From Cucumis sativus (Eukaryota; Streptophyta; Magnoliopsida; Cucurbitales; Cucurbitaceae), in contig NC_026657.2 of the NCBI RefSeq assembly GCF_000004075.3, forward strand, positions 33,652,732 to 33,716,731: a stretch of 64,000 nt of DNA, read 5' to 3'. Positions within the stretch are counted from its first letter, which is position 1. Each line of letters begins with the position of its first letter. Shown in pieces: positions 51,201 to 63,922 of this stretch. A program made the translations under genes and the position numbers. The notes under the pieces are model-generated. The model saw only the letters and a program-made list of their open reading frames with translations. It made no database searches and had not been told where the DNA came from.

Positions 51201-51286
51201 TATAATTGTTATATTTGCAACTATCCCAAGACTACATGTACAACAATATGCTCCAAAACCAAAATAATAGTTAAGCCCAAGATGAA
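48251..51286. other. Intergenic upstream of the calcium sensor
   Basis: AT-rich, no gene seen. A SINE-like phrase lies at about 49085-49150, repeats of TTGATTTGATT at 49721-49740, and a (TA)n run at 50647-50672. Confidence 0.45.
50647..50672. repeat. (AT)n microsatellite
   Basis: About 13 AT units. Confidence 0.95.
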
Positions 51287-52280
51287 GTAGTAACGACCCA
51301 AACTTTTCGAAACCAAGTTGAGACCATTACTAATCTAATTATCCTAAATTTTTAAAAACAATAGCGGAAGCATAAACCAAGCAATTCTCACTGGTCACAA
51401 TTCCTTCTTGTTGCTTGTAAGCTTAGCTTTTCCCTTACCTTTGTCTGAATATATGCAGTATACCCAGTAAGTAATTGTCTCGTTACTGTAGCCTTTTAGG
51501 TGAGGTATTAAACTCATTCGAACATAGGTATAATATACAAATGATAACATGACACAGATAATGACATTGAAGGATCACAAAACATATCGTAAATAGTGAT
51601 CAATTCATAGCATAGGTAGTGATCTAAAAGAAACACAAAACATATATAAGATGCACATAGCCTGACAAGAGAATTAAGAATCACCGATCATCTTAGCATG
51701 CATTTATCAATCAATAAACTTTAGCATAATGTCATAGTCCAAAGCTTCCTAATGTAAATAATGTCCATACAATATATAGCAAATAAATTTATATGTATTA
51801 TACGATAGCATACTTATATGGTACCATAGCTAAAAGAATAATTATTTATTTTAAGTGTCCAACTCAAGTCAAGGGTGGAAGACTCACTTAAATTAAGTTT
51901 TGTTGCAAAATAATTCACAAATCCAACCTATACACAATGAATCTAATTAATAAATTTATCTTCAACTACAACACTAATTTACTTACCTAAATGGAGGTTG
52001 AAAACTAATTTCTAACCAAGAGCAAGGTCCGCAAATTAGATTAAAAGAAAAAAAAGAGTCTCCAATTGGCTTTAAGAAAAACCCAAATTCATTCAAAAAA
52101 AAAAAAAAATAAACTCAACTTTAGAAGGTTGAACCTTAATTGATATTATAAAAACTATGGTAAACAAAATTCATTTAAAAATTCATCAAACTCAGGGTAG
52201 TTACATCAAGAGAGGTGATAGCATACCAAAGAGTGGAGCGACAGTACAGCTTGGACAACTTTGATCTGATCATTCCAAAT
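51287..52280. mobile_element. Possible degraded LTR-retrotransposon end
   Basis: Begins with a phrase like TAACGACCCAAACTTTTCGA and continues with text (AATAGCGGAAGCATAAACC, AGTATACCCAGTAAGTAA, AAGGGTGGAAGACTCACTTA) that looks like the ends of Ty3/Gypsy-type elements common in plant genomes, as far as I recall. The base composition differs from the flanks. Limits are approximate, no partner LTR or internal region is visible, and it looks old and decayed. Confidence 0.35.
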
Positions 52281-54501
52281 TAACTCAAATATTTAATTAT
52301 TTTAATCAACCAAAAATTTTCAAATAAATAAGTTCTAAATTTCATAAATTTAAACTGAATTATGTTAATCCAATAATTCAATTATAGCTATAAATAATAT
52401 CCAAATAATTTAAAATAAGAATTTCCATTGGTTTAAAGTCCAAGTGATCAGCCCAATTGTATTAAAATAGAGTCGTGGGCGGGGTAATCTAAGTTAAGCC
52501 CAGGAAGAGAAAGTCGGGTGGGCCGAATAGCAATTAGGCGTAGGGCATGTGAGAAATTAAAGAAAGAATTGGAGTATATGGCAAAGTTTAAGGAATGAGA
52601 TTTAGAGATAAGACAAAATTCGAAGTTAATTTGAATCACTCTATTCCTTTATATAAGGTCAAAATTTAGAATTATTAAATGGAAAAATGTGATTATTTTC
52701 GTCACTTATTAGTAATGATAATATAATTGGTTGTGGTTGATGGATAAAGAAAGGAAAGGAACAAAACGAAAAAGAAAAAGGTAATCCATTAGAATTGGAT
52801 CCCAAGGCAAATGAACCCCACGTGTGGCACTTTCAAACACGTGGTTTCAGATAATAGGGTCCAACTCAAACTCAAATATACTCCCCTTTTATTATTATTA
52901 TTTATTTACTTTTTTTTCTCCATAAGAAAGTATTTTATTGGGTTGTGTATTATTATTATTTACTTTATTTACGTATTTATAAATTTCCCAAATTAAAAAA
53001 AAAGAAGAAGAAGGAGAAGGAGAAGAAGAAAGTGGTAAGATGTTAAGGGTGGGCCCCGGGTCGCGTGATTTGTTGGGGAAAAAACAAACTCAAATTGAAA
53101 TGGATACAATGGGCTTTATCGTCTTTCCACATTTTCATATCTTCACCCACACCTTACTTTATTTAATATATAAATTTGCAACTTGCGACCCCCTTTACCA
53201 TTTTTGATATTTGCAATTTGCATCTCCCAAAATAAAACTCCCCAAGAGCTCGGACACTATTTCAACCTTTTTTTTTTTTTTTTCTTTTAATGGTTTCTTA
53301 TTCAACATTTTTTATTTTATTTACTTCATCTCTAAATTGCTAAAAGTATTTGATATATGTTTGCTGTAGTCGTAAATATTTTGATTTATTTTGTAATATT
53401 TAAAATTAGAATTTTAAAAGGTTGAATAAATAAAAAAAAAGAAAAGATTTTTAATGTTTAAAGAATTGAATTTTGTTTGTTTTCTCATCCAGCAGCATCT
53501 TTCTTGGTTTATTGTATTACAATTCATTCTGGAAAGCGTTTGAGGGATTGTAGCGTTTCAACATGTTTCTTAATTTTATATTTTAAGATGCCTATATGTA
53601 TGTGTTTTATCAAAATATTCTTTTTATTACCTCAAAAAATAAATAATGTCAAGAATTTTTTTATGTTTTAAGATTCTCATCACGTTTTGCCTTCTTTATT
53701 ATTTTTAATTACTAAAATTGAAATATATATATTAAAGTATGAAGATTAACGTTATTACAAATTAATAGGATGGATAAAAAGGAAATAAAATGGAGGGGAG
53801 AGTAAAAGTGTAAAAGAAAAAAAAAAGAAAAGAAAAGAAAAAGAGAAAAAGGTTTTGGATGGGCGATTGGTTGATTGGTAGCCGAGGAAAGGGAGATATT
53901 AGGTAGAAATATATAAAGCGAATAAATGGTGAGTAGGATTGAAAGAGGACGTCAATATATATAATATATATATATATATATATTTAACAAAACCAAAAGG
54001 AGAAAGAAAGAAAGAAAGGAAAAAAAGAAAGCAAACAGAAAAAGAAAAAGAATAAAATCAAAAAGAGAGAAAAGAAAGAAGATCTTTTCAAGGCCACAAA
54101 CAAGCTTGTGGCTCAGAATCATCCACTCCTGCTTACGTGTCATTTCACCCCATCCAAACCATTTTCCTTCTTTTCTTTTCTTTTCTTTTTTTCTTTTCTA
54201 AAAAATATAACCCAATACCATCACCAATTACGTCGTCCTTTTCATTTCTATATTTCTTATATACATATATACTCCAAGAAATTGAGATGGTAGTAAAAAT
54301 TGGTATTGAAATTAGAAAGAATGTAAAAGTATTTGAACAGTATGATATTTGTAATTTTGTATTGTACATAATATAATAATAATAATAATAATAGGAAAAA
54401 GAAAAAGAAAAAGAAAAAAAAGGAAAAAAGGGAAAAAGCGGAGTTTGAGCGTTGTGGTAGTCCGGATGTAAAATTTCTCCACGCTGACACTTCACTCGTG
54501 T

Positions 54502-54540
<39 letters not shown>

Positions 54541-54627
54541 TTTGGATTTCATTTCCAAAATGAAAATTTAAAATACCAAATTATTCACAATAAAAATTTA
54601 AAACAAAAACAAAAAAACAGGGCAGAA
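52281..54627. other. Upstream region of the CDF gene
   Basis: Two G-boxes (CACGTG) face each other at about 52819-52845 in CCCCACGTGTGG and AACACGTGGT. A GC-rich patch GGGTGGGCCCCGGGTCGCG lies at about 53047-53065. AAG- and GA-rich microsatellites (52998-53030, 53815-54080), a (TA)n run near 53957-53984 and a (CT)n run precede the start codon. No gene is seen. Confidence 0.5.
54507..54540. repeat. (CT)n microsatellite in the CDF leader
   Basis: About 14 CT units, interrupted near the end, some 90 bases before the CDF ATG. CT runs are common in plant 5' leaders. Confidence 0.9.
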
Positions 54628-56631
54628 ATGTCGGAGCCAAAAGATCCGGCGATCAAGCTCTTTGGCAAGACGATTCCTCTACCGGACCCTTCTCCGGCCA
54701 CTCCTCACCTTCCTTCTTCTTTGCCTATTCTCTCACCCCCTCACCATACCACTCCCCTTCCTAATCATGACCACGATTCTTCTTCTTCAACCTTCGATGT
54801 CGATGCTGAAGATCTGGAACTCGATAAGGTATTCACTTTCCTTTGATCGCTTCTCTTTTTTCTTTTCACCTACCCATTTCCTTTATTGCCAGTATCTTTC
54901 TTCCCTTTTTATTCCTTCTATTCATTTTGTTGACTTCATACATCTTCATCTCTTCCTTCTACCAAATTTAGGTTTCTTCTTTCATTCTCTTCATTTCTGT
55001 TCCTTGGTGGGTCTTTTCTGATTCTGTTGATGACTATGTTCACTTTTCATTTTTGCACTCAGATTTACCAATTTGGAAAGCTTGTTATGTTTACTTAATT
55101 TAGTGATGCTGCTACTTTTTTGCTGTAATTTCCATAATTGAGTATGAAGGCTTTTTAGAAATGTTGTTTTCATTCTTTCAGAATTTGGGTTTGGGTTATT
55201 GAGTTTGTCAGGAGTTTCTACACATGTCTTTTTGAAACTTTAGCTTTGTTGCTTAAATTCAGTAATGTTGTTTTCATGTGTTCATAAAGGTTTTTGTTTT
55301 GTATTTGTGTTTTGGTGTATTAGGATGCTGTGAGCGAGAAATCAGTTGGGGCTAAGCTGGAAAATGGAGATGGAGGGTTGTCTGTCTCGACTGAAGAGTT
55401 CACGAATTCAGATACTTCTGTAGTGAGATCAGAAAATTCTAAAGTACTTTCTGGCGACGAAAGTAATCCATCTACTACTACAAAGACTGATGAACAGAAC
55501 GAAACAAGTAATTCGCAAGAGAAGACTCTCAAGAAACCCGACAAGATACTTCCATGCCCTCGCTGTAATAGTATGGATACCAAGTTCTGTTACTATAATA
55601 ATTACAATGTTAATCAACCGCGCCACTTCTGTAAGAACTGTCAAAGGTATTGGACTGCTGGAGGGACAATGAGGAACGTTCCTGTTGGTGCAGGACGTCG
55701 GAAGAACAAAAGCTCCGCTTCTCACCATCGTCAGATTATTGTTTCGGAAGCCCTTCAGCATGCTCGAACCGATGTTCCCAATGGTATCCATCATTCTACC
55801 CTCAAACCTAATGCAAATGTATTGGCATTTGGTTCAGATGCCCCTCTTTGTGAATCAATGGCTTCCATTTTAAACATTGCTGATCAAACAAGGCAGAATA
55901 GTACTAGAAATGGCTTTCAAAAACCTGAAGCTCCGAAAATTCCTGTGGCTTATGAGAATGGTGAAAACGATGATCAATCTCCGGAATCTGCTCCAACTCC
56001 ATCATTTATTAATAATGAAGAAGGCAAAACTGGGCCACAAGATCAAGTTATTCATAATTGTCAAGGCTTTTTACCTCCTCACGTTCCATTCTTTCCTGGG
56101 ACTCCTTGGCCTTACCCATGGAATTCACCACAATGGAGCTCTCCTGTTCCGCCTCCTACTTTCTATCCACCTGGCATTCCTATGCCGTTCTATCCGACCG
56201 CCCCATTTTGGGGTTGTACGGTTCCTGGCGCCTGGCCCATTCCATGGGTTTCCCAGCCGCCATCTCTAAGCCCTGTTCCCCAAAATCACGCTCCCAACTC
56301 GCCAACGTTGGGGAAACATTCAAGAGATGAGAATGTGACCAGGCAAAGTGATCTTGGGGAAGACGAGCAGCAGAAAGATACCAAAACTGAGAAATGTCTT
56401 TGGATACCTAAAACATTGAGGATCGATGACCCTGGCGAAGCAGCTAAAAGCTCCATATGGGCAACTCTAGGAATCAAGAATGACAAGACTGATTCAGTTA
56501 GTGAAGGGCTCTTCAAGGTTTTTCAGTCAAAGAAGATTGACGAAAAGAATCACAAAACGGAAGCCTCTCCAGTCTTGCAAGTTAATCCAGCTGCATTGTC
56601 CAGATCAATCAAATTTCACGAAAGCTCGTAA
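54628..56631 (+). CDS. CDF: Cycling Dof factor (CDF), clock-linked repressor of flowering
   Basis: Two exons, 54628-54828 and 55324-56631, in phase, 502 residues. Near the N-terminus is [10 protein letters not shown], the motif by which CDFs recruit TOPLESS co-repressors. The Dof zinc finger has its four cysteines at 145, 148, 170 and 173 ([38 protein letters not shown], then [11 protein letters not shown]). A Pro/Trp-rich middle (about 315-380) follows, then the C-terminal CDF motifs: [20 protein letters not shown] (425 on), IWATLGI and GLFKVFQSK (462-470), known in CDF1 for FKF1/GIGANTEA binding. CDFs bind AAAG sites and repress CONSTANS and FT early in the day. Size and motifs fit the CDF2/CDF3 branch. 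A (TA)n run and AATAAA-like signals follow the stop to about 57080. Confidence 0.95.
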
Positions 56632-59600
56632 AAGGATACAACAATGCTTTTCCCCAAATGTGCCATCAAAGTTTTCACTGCACTCCATCTGGATAGTACA
56701 AACTTTAAACAAACTTACATCTGCCACAAGTTGATCCTTCTGTTTCAAATCTGTATAAAACCATTAGATCCATCCAAGGAAAAGAACAGTAGATCCCACA
56801 GCAGTTACCTTCTAGAAGAAAAGCCCTCGAGTTTCGGTAGCAGGAGGACGAAAATGACTTTGATTTTTATTGTGTACTTGTAGTGTTGAAGAAGTAGATG
56901 GCATTTTGTTTGTAGTTTGAAGTTTTGTCTTTCTTCTGAATCATGATGTACATATACATATATATATATATATATAAATGTATGGGATCCAGGAAGAGAG
57001 AGCTAGTACAGGAATGAGTGAGGTGTAGTAGCAGTACCAATAATAACTAAAAATGTGTACTTAAATAAAGTTTTAGAAATAAAAAAAAAAAAAGAAAATT
57101 GATTTTAGATTGTTTTCACATTCACACACTATTTTCCATTTGTGCATATTGTTGAAGGTAAGTGATTGTTATGTTAAGCAGATCCGTCAGATAAATAGGG
57201 ATGGGGATGATTGAAGAACAGTTATTGAGGAAATTGGATTGTTGTTACTTTTTGTTTGTCATTTAGTTGGAAAAAACATACAACAATAATCAAAGAGTTG
57301 AAAACCAATGAGGAAACAGCCATTTTTGGAAGCTATTGGAAAGATAAAACCCATCTTCTCTTCTGCAGATAAGTGTTGAACTGTCATCACAAAAAAGCCA
57401 ACCTGCTTTTTTTAACTCCACTTCTAAAAGTATTTAAGAATCTTAACAAGTGGCAGGCACCAATGGTCATAAAAATTATTTTGTAATCAGTCCTATCAAT
57501 CTTAAATTTCATTAAATCCCAATACCACCTATGTATCACCATAAGTACACAAATTTTTAATTTAGTCAAACTATATCGTAAATTTCACCTGGAATATTTG
57601 GTATACAGAAACAATTTTAATGCGGCAGTTTGAACTTTGTGTTAATTTGTTCTAATTAGTATAATCATACTTCGAAAAGCATGGTATAACTATAACTATA
57701 TATATATCATATATGTATGTGTGTGAGATGTAGTTTTACGTATGTATGTATGAGGGAGAGATAAAAGAAGCAAAAATTCAGGTGAGAAAAAAGATATTTA
57801 GAATTATTGGAAGAGATTGGGTGTGGGTGGGGCCCAAATCACGTGGTGACATTTAATCAAAAATTGCTTTTTCTATTTATTTTTTGTCATTTCTTTTGAG
57901 GCATTTTCAATTTCAAAATAATTAAATTATTTTTCTTTTGAATTTGTAGAAAATAGTTAAGTTAGGGCCATGGAAAATTTGGAAATGGAATGTCTATGTT
58001 TTCTCTCATCATTTAAACTCAGATATTCATTTCATTATTTGTATCAAACCTATAGGTTGTTCATTTTCAGCCTCTCATGTTTCCATCATCATTCATTACT
58101 AACACCCAAACAATAAAATGGAGTTTCTTTTTTTTTTTTCCTTTAATTTAAATACTTCAAAAATAAACTTTTGTAAATAGTAAAAATATTTACAAAAATG
58201 TTGGTACACAATGTATTGGACCCACAAATAGTAAAGCATCATTTCATGCTTCCAAATCAAATTTTAATAGCAAATATTGAGTACATCAACTTTTAAAAGT
58301 GTTAAAATTAAATCCACAAGCTTGCAATAATTGTGAAAATTGGACTCATAAATAATAAAAATTGAAATCTCAAACTTGTATAATTAGTACAACTTATGCA
58401 GTCATGTAAGTTTGAGAGTCCAATTTTAAATTTTGAATAAGTTTGAAAGTTTAATTTTTAGTTTGGAAAGTTTAAGAGCATAATTGAAACAACCACCATA
58501 CTTACGAGTGGGTTTTGCAATTTGTCCTATAAATTATATATGAATATAAGGTTAAGTTCTAATATAAACTTTAAAAATAATATTTAGTTGTATAAAAGCT
58601 AGTACAATGTAATCTATAATTGTAAATATAATATATGTATATTCAAATTTATTAATAGTTAGAGTTATAAATAAATAATATTTGTTTGGAATAATTTAAT
58701 TGTATACCATTTTTAAATATTGGGATACCATACAACCCTTGAAAAAAGTTAATGTGAAATGCTTTAAAAAATTGATGTGATAAGAAAAATAGAAGTACAT
58801 ATAAAAAAACAATTGATTTCTATATTTCTCTCTGTCCTTTGCAAACTATTTTTTTCCTCCCTTAAATTTATTTACTTGTTTTTTTTTATATAATTTTTTC
58901 CTATTCTAATAATAACATCAACTAATGAAATAGTCTTATTTGAAAGAAAAAAACAAAGACAAATTAGGAAAGTTATATAAAATTTTGAAGGTTGGAAAAA
59001 TGAGAAGATTGTTGGCTCAAACGTATATATCTATTACATTATTTTTTAAATTTATGATCAAGATTACATTCCTATACTCCAATATTCCACTTTATATTGT
59101 CATTTCAATTCAAATAGTCATAGTTATGATTAATGAGAGTTTAATTTGACTATTCGTTCAAACATATTAATGATTGAATAGTGATATTTTATATATGTAA
59201 TCTAGATTACAATCATATAAATGTGGAATGATATACCATTGTAATGAAGCAAAAGATGTGTTTTCTTTCATATTCAAACAAAATCTCCAACGTTAGATCA
59301 TGATATTTCGTATTTAAGATAAATATTACATTAATATCATAAAAGAATACACTACTTCATCACGTAACCATTTCGATCTTTAGAATAGTTGTAATACAAT
59401 AATATCTAATAAACATTTGTATGAATTTCAAGGGCGAAATAAAATGGTAGAAAATCTGCTCTTAGAGCCCTTTTTCGTCCTTTACATATAGTTGATATGT
59501 AATAAAATGGTGGGGGAAATAATAAGAGATGGTAAATTATTATATAAAGCTAAAGTTAATCCCAATAGAATGATTAAAGAAAGAAAAGAAGGTTAATCCC

Positions 59601-60449
59601 AATGTGAATTAGTGGTTTGATGACACTATAATCAATTATGTGTGTGTGTACACTTGAAAAGTAAAAGTATATATCCAAGTTGTTGATTTTGGGTAGAGTT
59701 GTACTTGGTGTGAAAAAAGCCTTACTTTTTGGGTACATGCATGAGCTGCCCACTTTACCATATTCAATTATTTTTTTAATTTTCAACCTAGAGGTTTAAT
59801 TTTTATACTTTTCATCGTAGAAAAAAAAAATCATCAAAATCGGTAATATAATTAAATTGTTAGTTGAACTATACTCGATTAAAATAATGTAGCAATCCTA
59901 ATTAATCCTCAATTCAAATTCAAAGATCAAAACTATTATACGTAGTAAGTACATTTGAAATAAAAAACTAATATCTTCTTATACTAATTTAGATCAACCA
60001 AGAGAAAGTTAGGATTAGATTACCTATTAGATAAAAAATCTAGAAGCAAGATTTGAAAATCTTGTTCTAAATTGAGTGACTCCACAATCAAACTTGATCA
60101 ATGTTAGATTGAATGACTCGCATGCATTCTATTACAAGAATTGTAAAAAAAAAAAAAAAAAAGGTTAAAGAAAGGTCTCAAAATGAGTTTTCAAATTGCA
60201 TTAATCAAAAGTTTTGTTCTTATAAATGGATTGATAAAAACATTATATAGCCTCGTAGAGATTCTATCATAGTTAATGAAAATATCAAAACATTAATCAA
60301 GTTTTTTATCTTCAAATAACTAATTTTCAATCATCCTCTTTAATACTAAGCTATTAATGGTAGTTACTCTAACTTGTCAAATTAAAACAAATGAAAATAC
60401 AATAAAAATGTGATATGAACTAATTCATAAGGTTTTCAAAGTGTTGGAT
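56632..60449. other. CDF 3' region and intergenic DNA
   Basis: 56632 to about 57070 is probably CDF 3' untranslated sequence. The rest is AT-rich without a recognisable gene. About 57825-57850 holds GTGGGGCCCAAATCACGTGG, a GGCCC box next to a G-box core. An A run lies at 60147-60162. Confidence 0.45.
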
Positions 60450-60605
60450 TCATGGAAGCTCAATGTCTACCCCATAGTTTGCTTCAATGGAGAATACATT
60501 GACCTTCAAAACTGCAAATGGTCCTTCGTCTATTGTATTAGTATATGACACATGAAATTGAGGGTGAACCGACCGTATCCATTTTTGTACATAAAGAATG
60601 AATGA
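60450..60605 (-). pseudogene. Orphan 3'-exon-like fragment, about 51 codons
   Basis: Open minus-strand frame reading FILYVQKWIRSVHPQFHVSY, then TNTIDEGPFAVLKVNVFSIE, then ANYGVDIELP and a stop. The text is clearly protein-like (balanced residues, amphipathic pattern) and less AT-rich than its surroundings, yet no ATG, upstream exon or acceptor is obvious. It looks like the C-terminal piece of a once larger gene. I do not recognise the family. Confidence 0.4.
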
Positions 60606-61683
60606 TTATTAAATATTTGATCCTTTAGATCATGTAATTAGTCATTCTAGAACGAGTGGAACACCATGATTCTCATCATAGTAACTTTTGACCTATTAAA
60701 AGTTTGAATTGATATCCCAAATTTAACTCCAAAATTGCTTAACATAATTGAATGTAAGATATATGTTATTCAAAATAAAATCAACTATTTGTATTAAAAG
60801 AAATAAGAAAATAGGAATATATCAAAGATTATATGAAGTTTAGGTGAATAAGAACTTCACAAGGGAAACCACACTAATGTTAATTAAAAGATTAACTCGG
60901 TGTCTTTAAGATTATTTAAAATCTAAGTAGGGATAAATTCAAGTTAAACATAGAGTTCCTAGGAATTTTAAATAGTGCCTACAAATTTATAAACTTAGAA
61001 CTTTCTCTAGGAATTTTCAAGCTTTTAGATATTTTTTAAAAGTTTAGAAGTTAAATAGAATTTGGTAAATAACATCAATAACTTTTATTCAAGGAAAGAT
61101 TGATTTCTTATTTCAAAATTTATATAGGAAAAACTAAGAGATTTTTTTTTAAAAAAATAATGATTCAAAATAGGATAAATTAATTTTAAGATTCATAAAA
61201 AGTACAAAACTAAAATCAAAATCTAAAGTACAATTACCAGAAAACCATTGAAAAAGGCAAGTAAATGATAATATTTTTTGAGAAATGCATTTAAAATTCC
61301 TCACCTAATTAGATTCTCTCCCATTTGACTTAGAAGTATATATATATATATAAACACTAAACTCAAAAGGAGAGAGATTAAAAAAGAAAAAAGAAGAAGA
61401 AAAATTCAAAGAAAAAGCTGTATGATGTATGTTTGTTCACAGTTCAGTCACATGAAAGATGAAACAAATCTAAAAAGGATCTCCACAACCCCTTTTTTTT
61501 TAGCCTTTCATTTTGGTTTTCATTCAATTCCTATTTTCCTTTTTCTCTTTTTTCTTTCTTCCTTTTCGAAAAATATACAAAGAAACAGAGAAAAACTCAA
61601 TTTTCTTACTGTTATTACTCATCACTTACTCATTCATTCATAAATCTAAAAACAACCCATTTCTCAAAATCCTCTTAACAGTA
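60606..61683. other. Upstream region of the PSY-like gene
   Basis: AT-rich. A TATATATATATA run at 61338-61350 followed by AAACACTAAACTC could be the TATA element, with a long leader rich in A and CT up to the ATG at 61684. Confidence 0.4.
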
Positions 61684-62166
61684 ATGGGTCGCTCTTCTTT
61701 TCTCTCTATTCTTCTTCTTCTTTCTTTCTTAATCACTCTCTGTTTCTCTAATGGTAATTTTCTAATCTCTTCTTAAATTTCCTTTTTTTTTTTTTTAATT
61801 TTAATTATTTTACTAAAAGGGTTTGTTTTCTGTTGCAAATCTGAAGGATTTGGAAGGAATTTGAGGATGGTGGTGGAGCCTCTTGATTCACATCATAACT
61901 CCAGAGTTCTACTAGAGGTAACAAAATTGTTTTTTTTTTTTTTTTTTCTTTAAAGTTTTTTGGTGAATGAATCTTGGAAATTTTGGTATTTAATTTGTGG
62001 GTTCTGTTCGCAAATAAATTTAAAAAACAAAAAATAAAAAATGCAGGAAAGTGGAAGAAAATGGAGGATGATGAAGATGGAGACAATGGATTATGCAGAT
62101 CCAGAGCCAAACACGAATGTAAAAGGTGGCTATGTTTCTCCACCTCCTCCTCCAAATCATGGATGA
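61684..62166 (+). CDS. Secreted peptide precursor, PSY-like (tyrosine-sulfated peptide family)
   Basis: Three small exons, 61684-61753, 61847-61917 and 62047-62166, with matching phases, 86 residues. Residues 1-22 form a strong signal peptide (MGRSSFLSILLLLSFLITLC). The middle is variable and basic. Near the C-terminus lies MDYADPEPNTNVKGGYVSPP followed by PPPNHG. Asp62-Tyr63 is a typical tyrosylprotein sulfotransferase site, and DY-x-DP-x-x-N matches the core of PSY peptides (Arabidopsis PSY1 mature peptide begins DYGDPSANPK). The usual HDP after the core is missing and a Pro-rich tail replaces it, so it may be a divergent PSY or a related sulfated-peptide class. The expected role is growth signalling through LRR receptor kinases; inference from the family. 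Confidence 0.72.
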
Positions 62167-63922
62167 AGTTTAATTCAATTCTCTATAAATTAAAACAAAG
62201 GGTTTCTTTAATTTTTCTATTTTGTGTTTGTGTGTGTGGGAATGTTATTTGTTCATAGTATTTGTTTGGGAAAGGTAGGGAAAGAAGGGTTTATTGATGT
62301 TGAATTACCTAATTTTATTTTGTTTTTTTTTGTAAAGTGGGTTTGTTTGTGGATTCATAAATCATGCATTTTATTAAAGTTGCCTTTTTGCTTTTAAGTC
62401 TGAAAAAAGTTGGAAAAGAAAAGGGCTTGTATATGGTTGTATACAATAAATGGGAAATTGAATGAGCGATATCTATTTTATTTTTGACAATACGTGGGTA
62501 GAAGAATCCAACTAATTTTAACACAATTAATGTAAAAAAAGGTTAATTTTTTAAATATTGTGATATAATTAATTGCAAATTTACTTTAATATTTGACCAA
62601 CCAGTATTAAATTAATGGGTGGAATGAATAATAAGAACCATCTGTCAACATGAGCATATTGAAATAATAAGAAGAGAATTACTTAGTGGAAGCCAATGGT
62701 GTAATAGGTTGAGTTAAAATTAATAATTAATAATTAGGATAAGATATGGGTTAAATGTTTATTTTTTAGAATAATAAATTAAATAAGGTAGAGTATAGTC
62801 TTTGAGCTAAGTCACAGTGAAAAACAATATTAAAGCTCAAGTTATAAAAGTTGTAACAAAATTTTTCTGTGATAGAAACTATGTACATATGTGCACAAAA
62901 AAATTGGGAAGAAATCATTAGCTTCAAAAGGTGAGTTAGTTTAATTCTATTAATAAACAAATTGGAAACTGTTTTAAAAAGAATTAAAATGAAAATAGTT
63001 CAACCATATATATTATATAATATATTTAAATTAAAATATCTCTATTTAAATTATTTTACTTGTATTGTATTAAAAAATATAATTATAGAAGATATTGGAA
63101 GTCTCACTCAATATTTAAACACGAGGCAACCTCGACTACCCTCATCTATTGTGTAACCCCACCCCTTTCTCTTTCTTTCCTTTTCTTTTGTAGTCTAAAT
63201 AGACACCAAAATAGTTGGGTAAAAAGGTTGAGTTTCAACTTTCAAACAGGAACAAATGAAAACTGAGTCAAATTTCGTTAAAAAGCATATATTAACTTTT
63301 TAATCTTATAGTCTGGTTTTTTATCGTTAGTTTTCAAATATAGTAACATAAACTAGAATATTTATAAATAGAGAAGATGATTTATTGTGTATCAACAATA
63401 GACTATCTTATAGATATGAACTCTAGTTCATTCATTTTTTTAAACTAACATTTTGTTATATTTATAAATATTTTAAACAATTTTGAGAATAAAGTATATT
63501 TATTCAATTTGATTTAACTAAGTCATTCTTCAATTTAATGAATCAAACTCAGTAATATCGTGACATTAAATGAAATTATATGCCCAATACTTGTATAATT
63601 CTAAATACAAAGAACTACCTGCATATAAATATATGCACATGTATATGGAAAACAAATCAGACACTGTACATCAGCAAAGCTTACTTGAAAATTCAAGTTC
63701 ATACTTCACCATAATGTTGGGCACAAAAACTTGGAATAACATTAAATTTTATACACTTTAGCTACAGGTAAAGAATCTTATTATAGCATAATTCCATTTG
63801 CCTGAAATGCATGTATGGAAAAGAAGGAAGTAGTGACATTCATTTCAACCAATCAGGAATCAAAATTTACTCATAAAAGCCAGGCAAATCCCAAAAATAA
63901 AAGGATTGAGAATATTAACCCA
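62167..63922. other. Intergenic between the PSY-like gene and starch synthase 2
   Basis: AT-rich, no gene seen. The right end (about 63750-63922) should be the 3' untranslated region of the starch synthase gene. Confidence 0.45.

Noticed and set aside
54145-54558. 137-codon minus-strand frame upstream of CDF
   Set aside because: Made of simple repeats (CT, AAG, TAA runs); no protein-like segment.
61974-62258. 94-codon frame over the third exon of the PSY-like gene
   Set aside because: Wrong frame of the exon plus intron; the spliced frame with a signal peptide explains the locus better.
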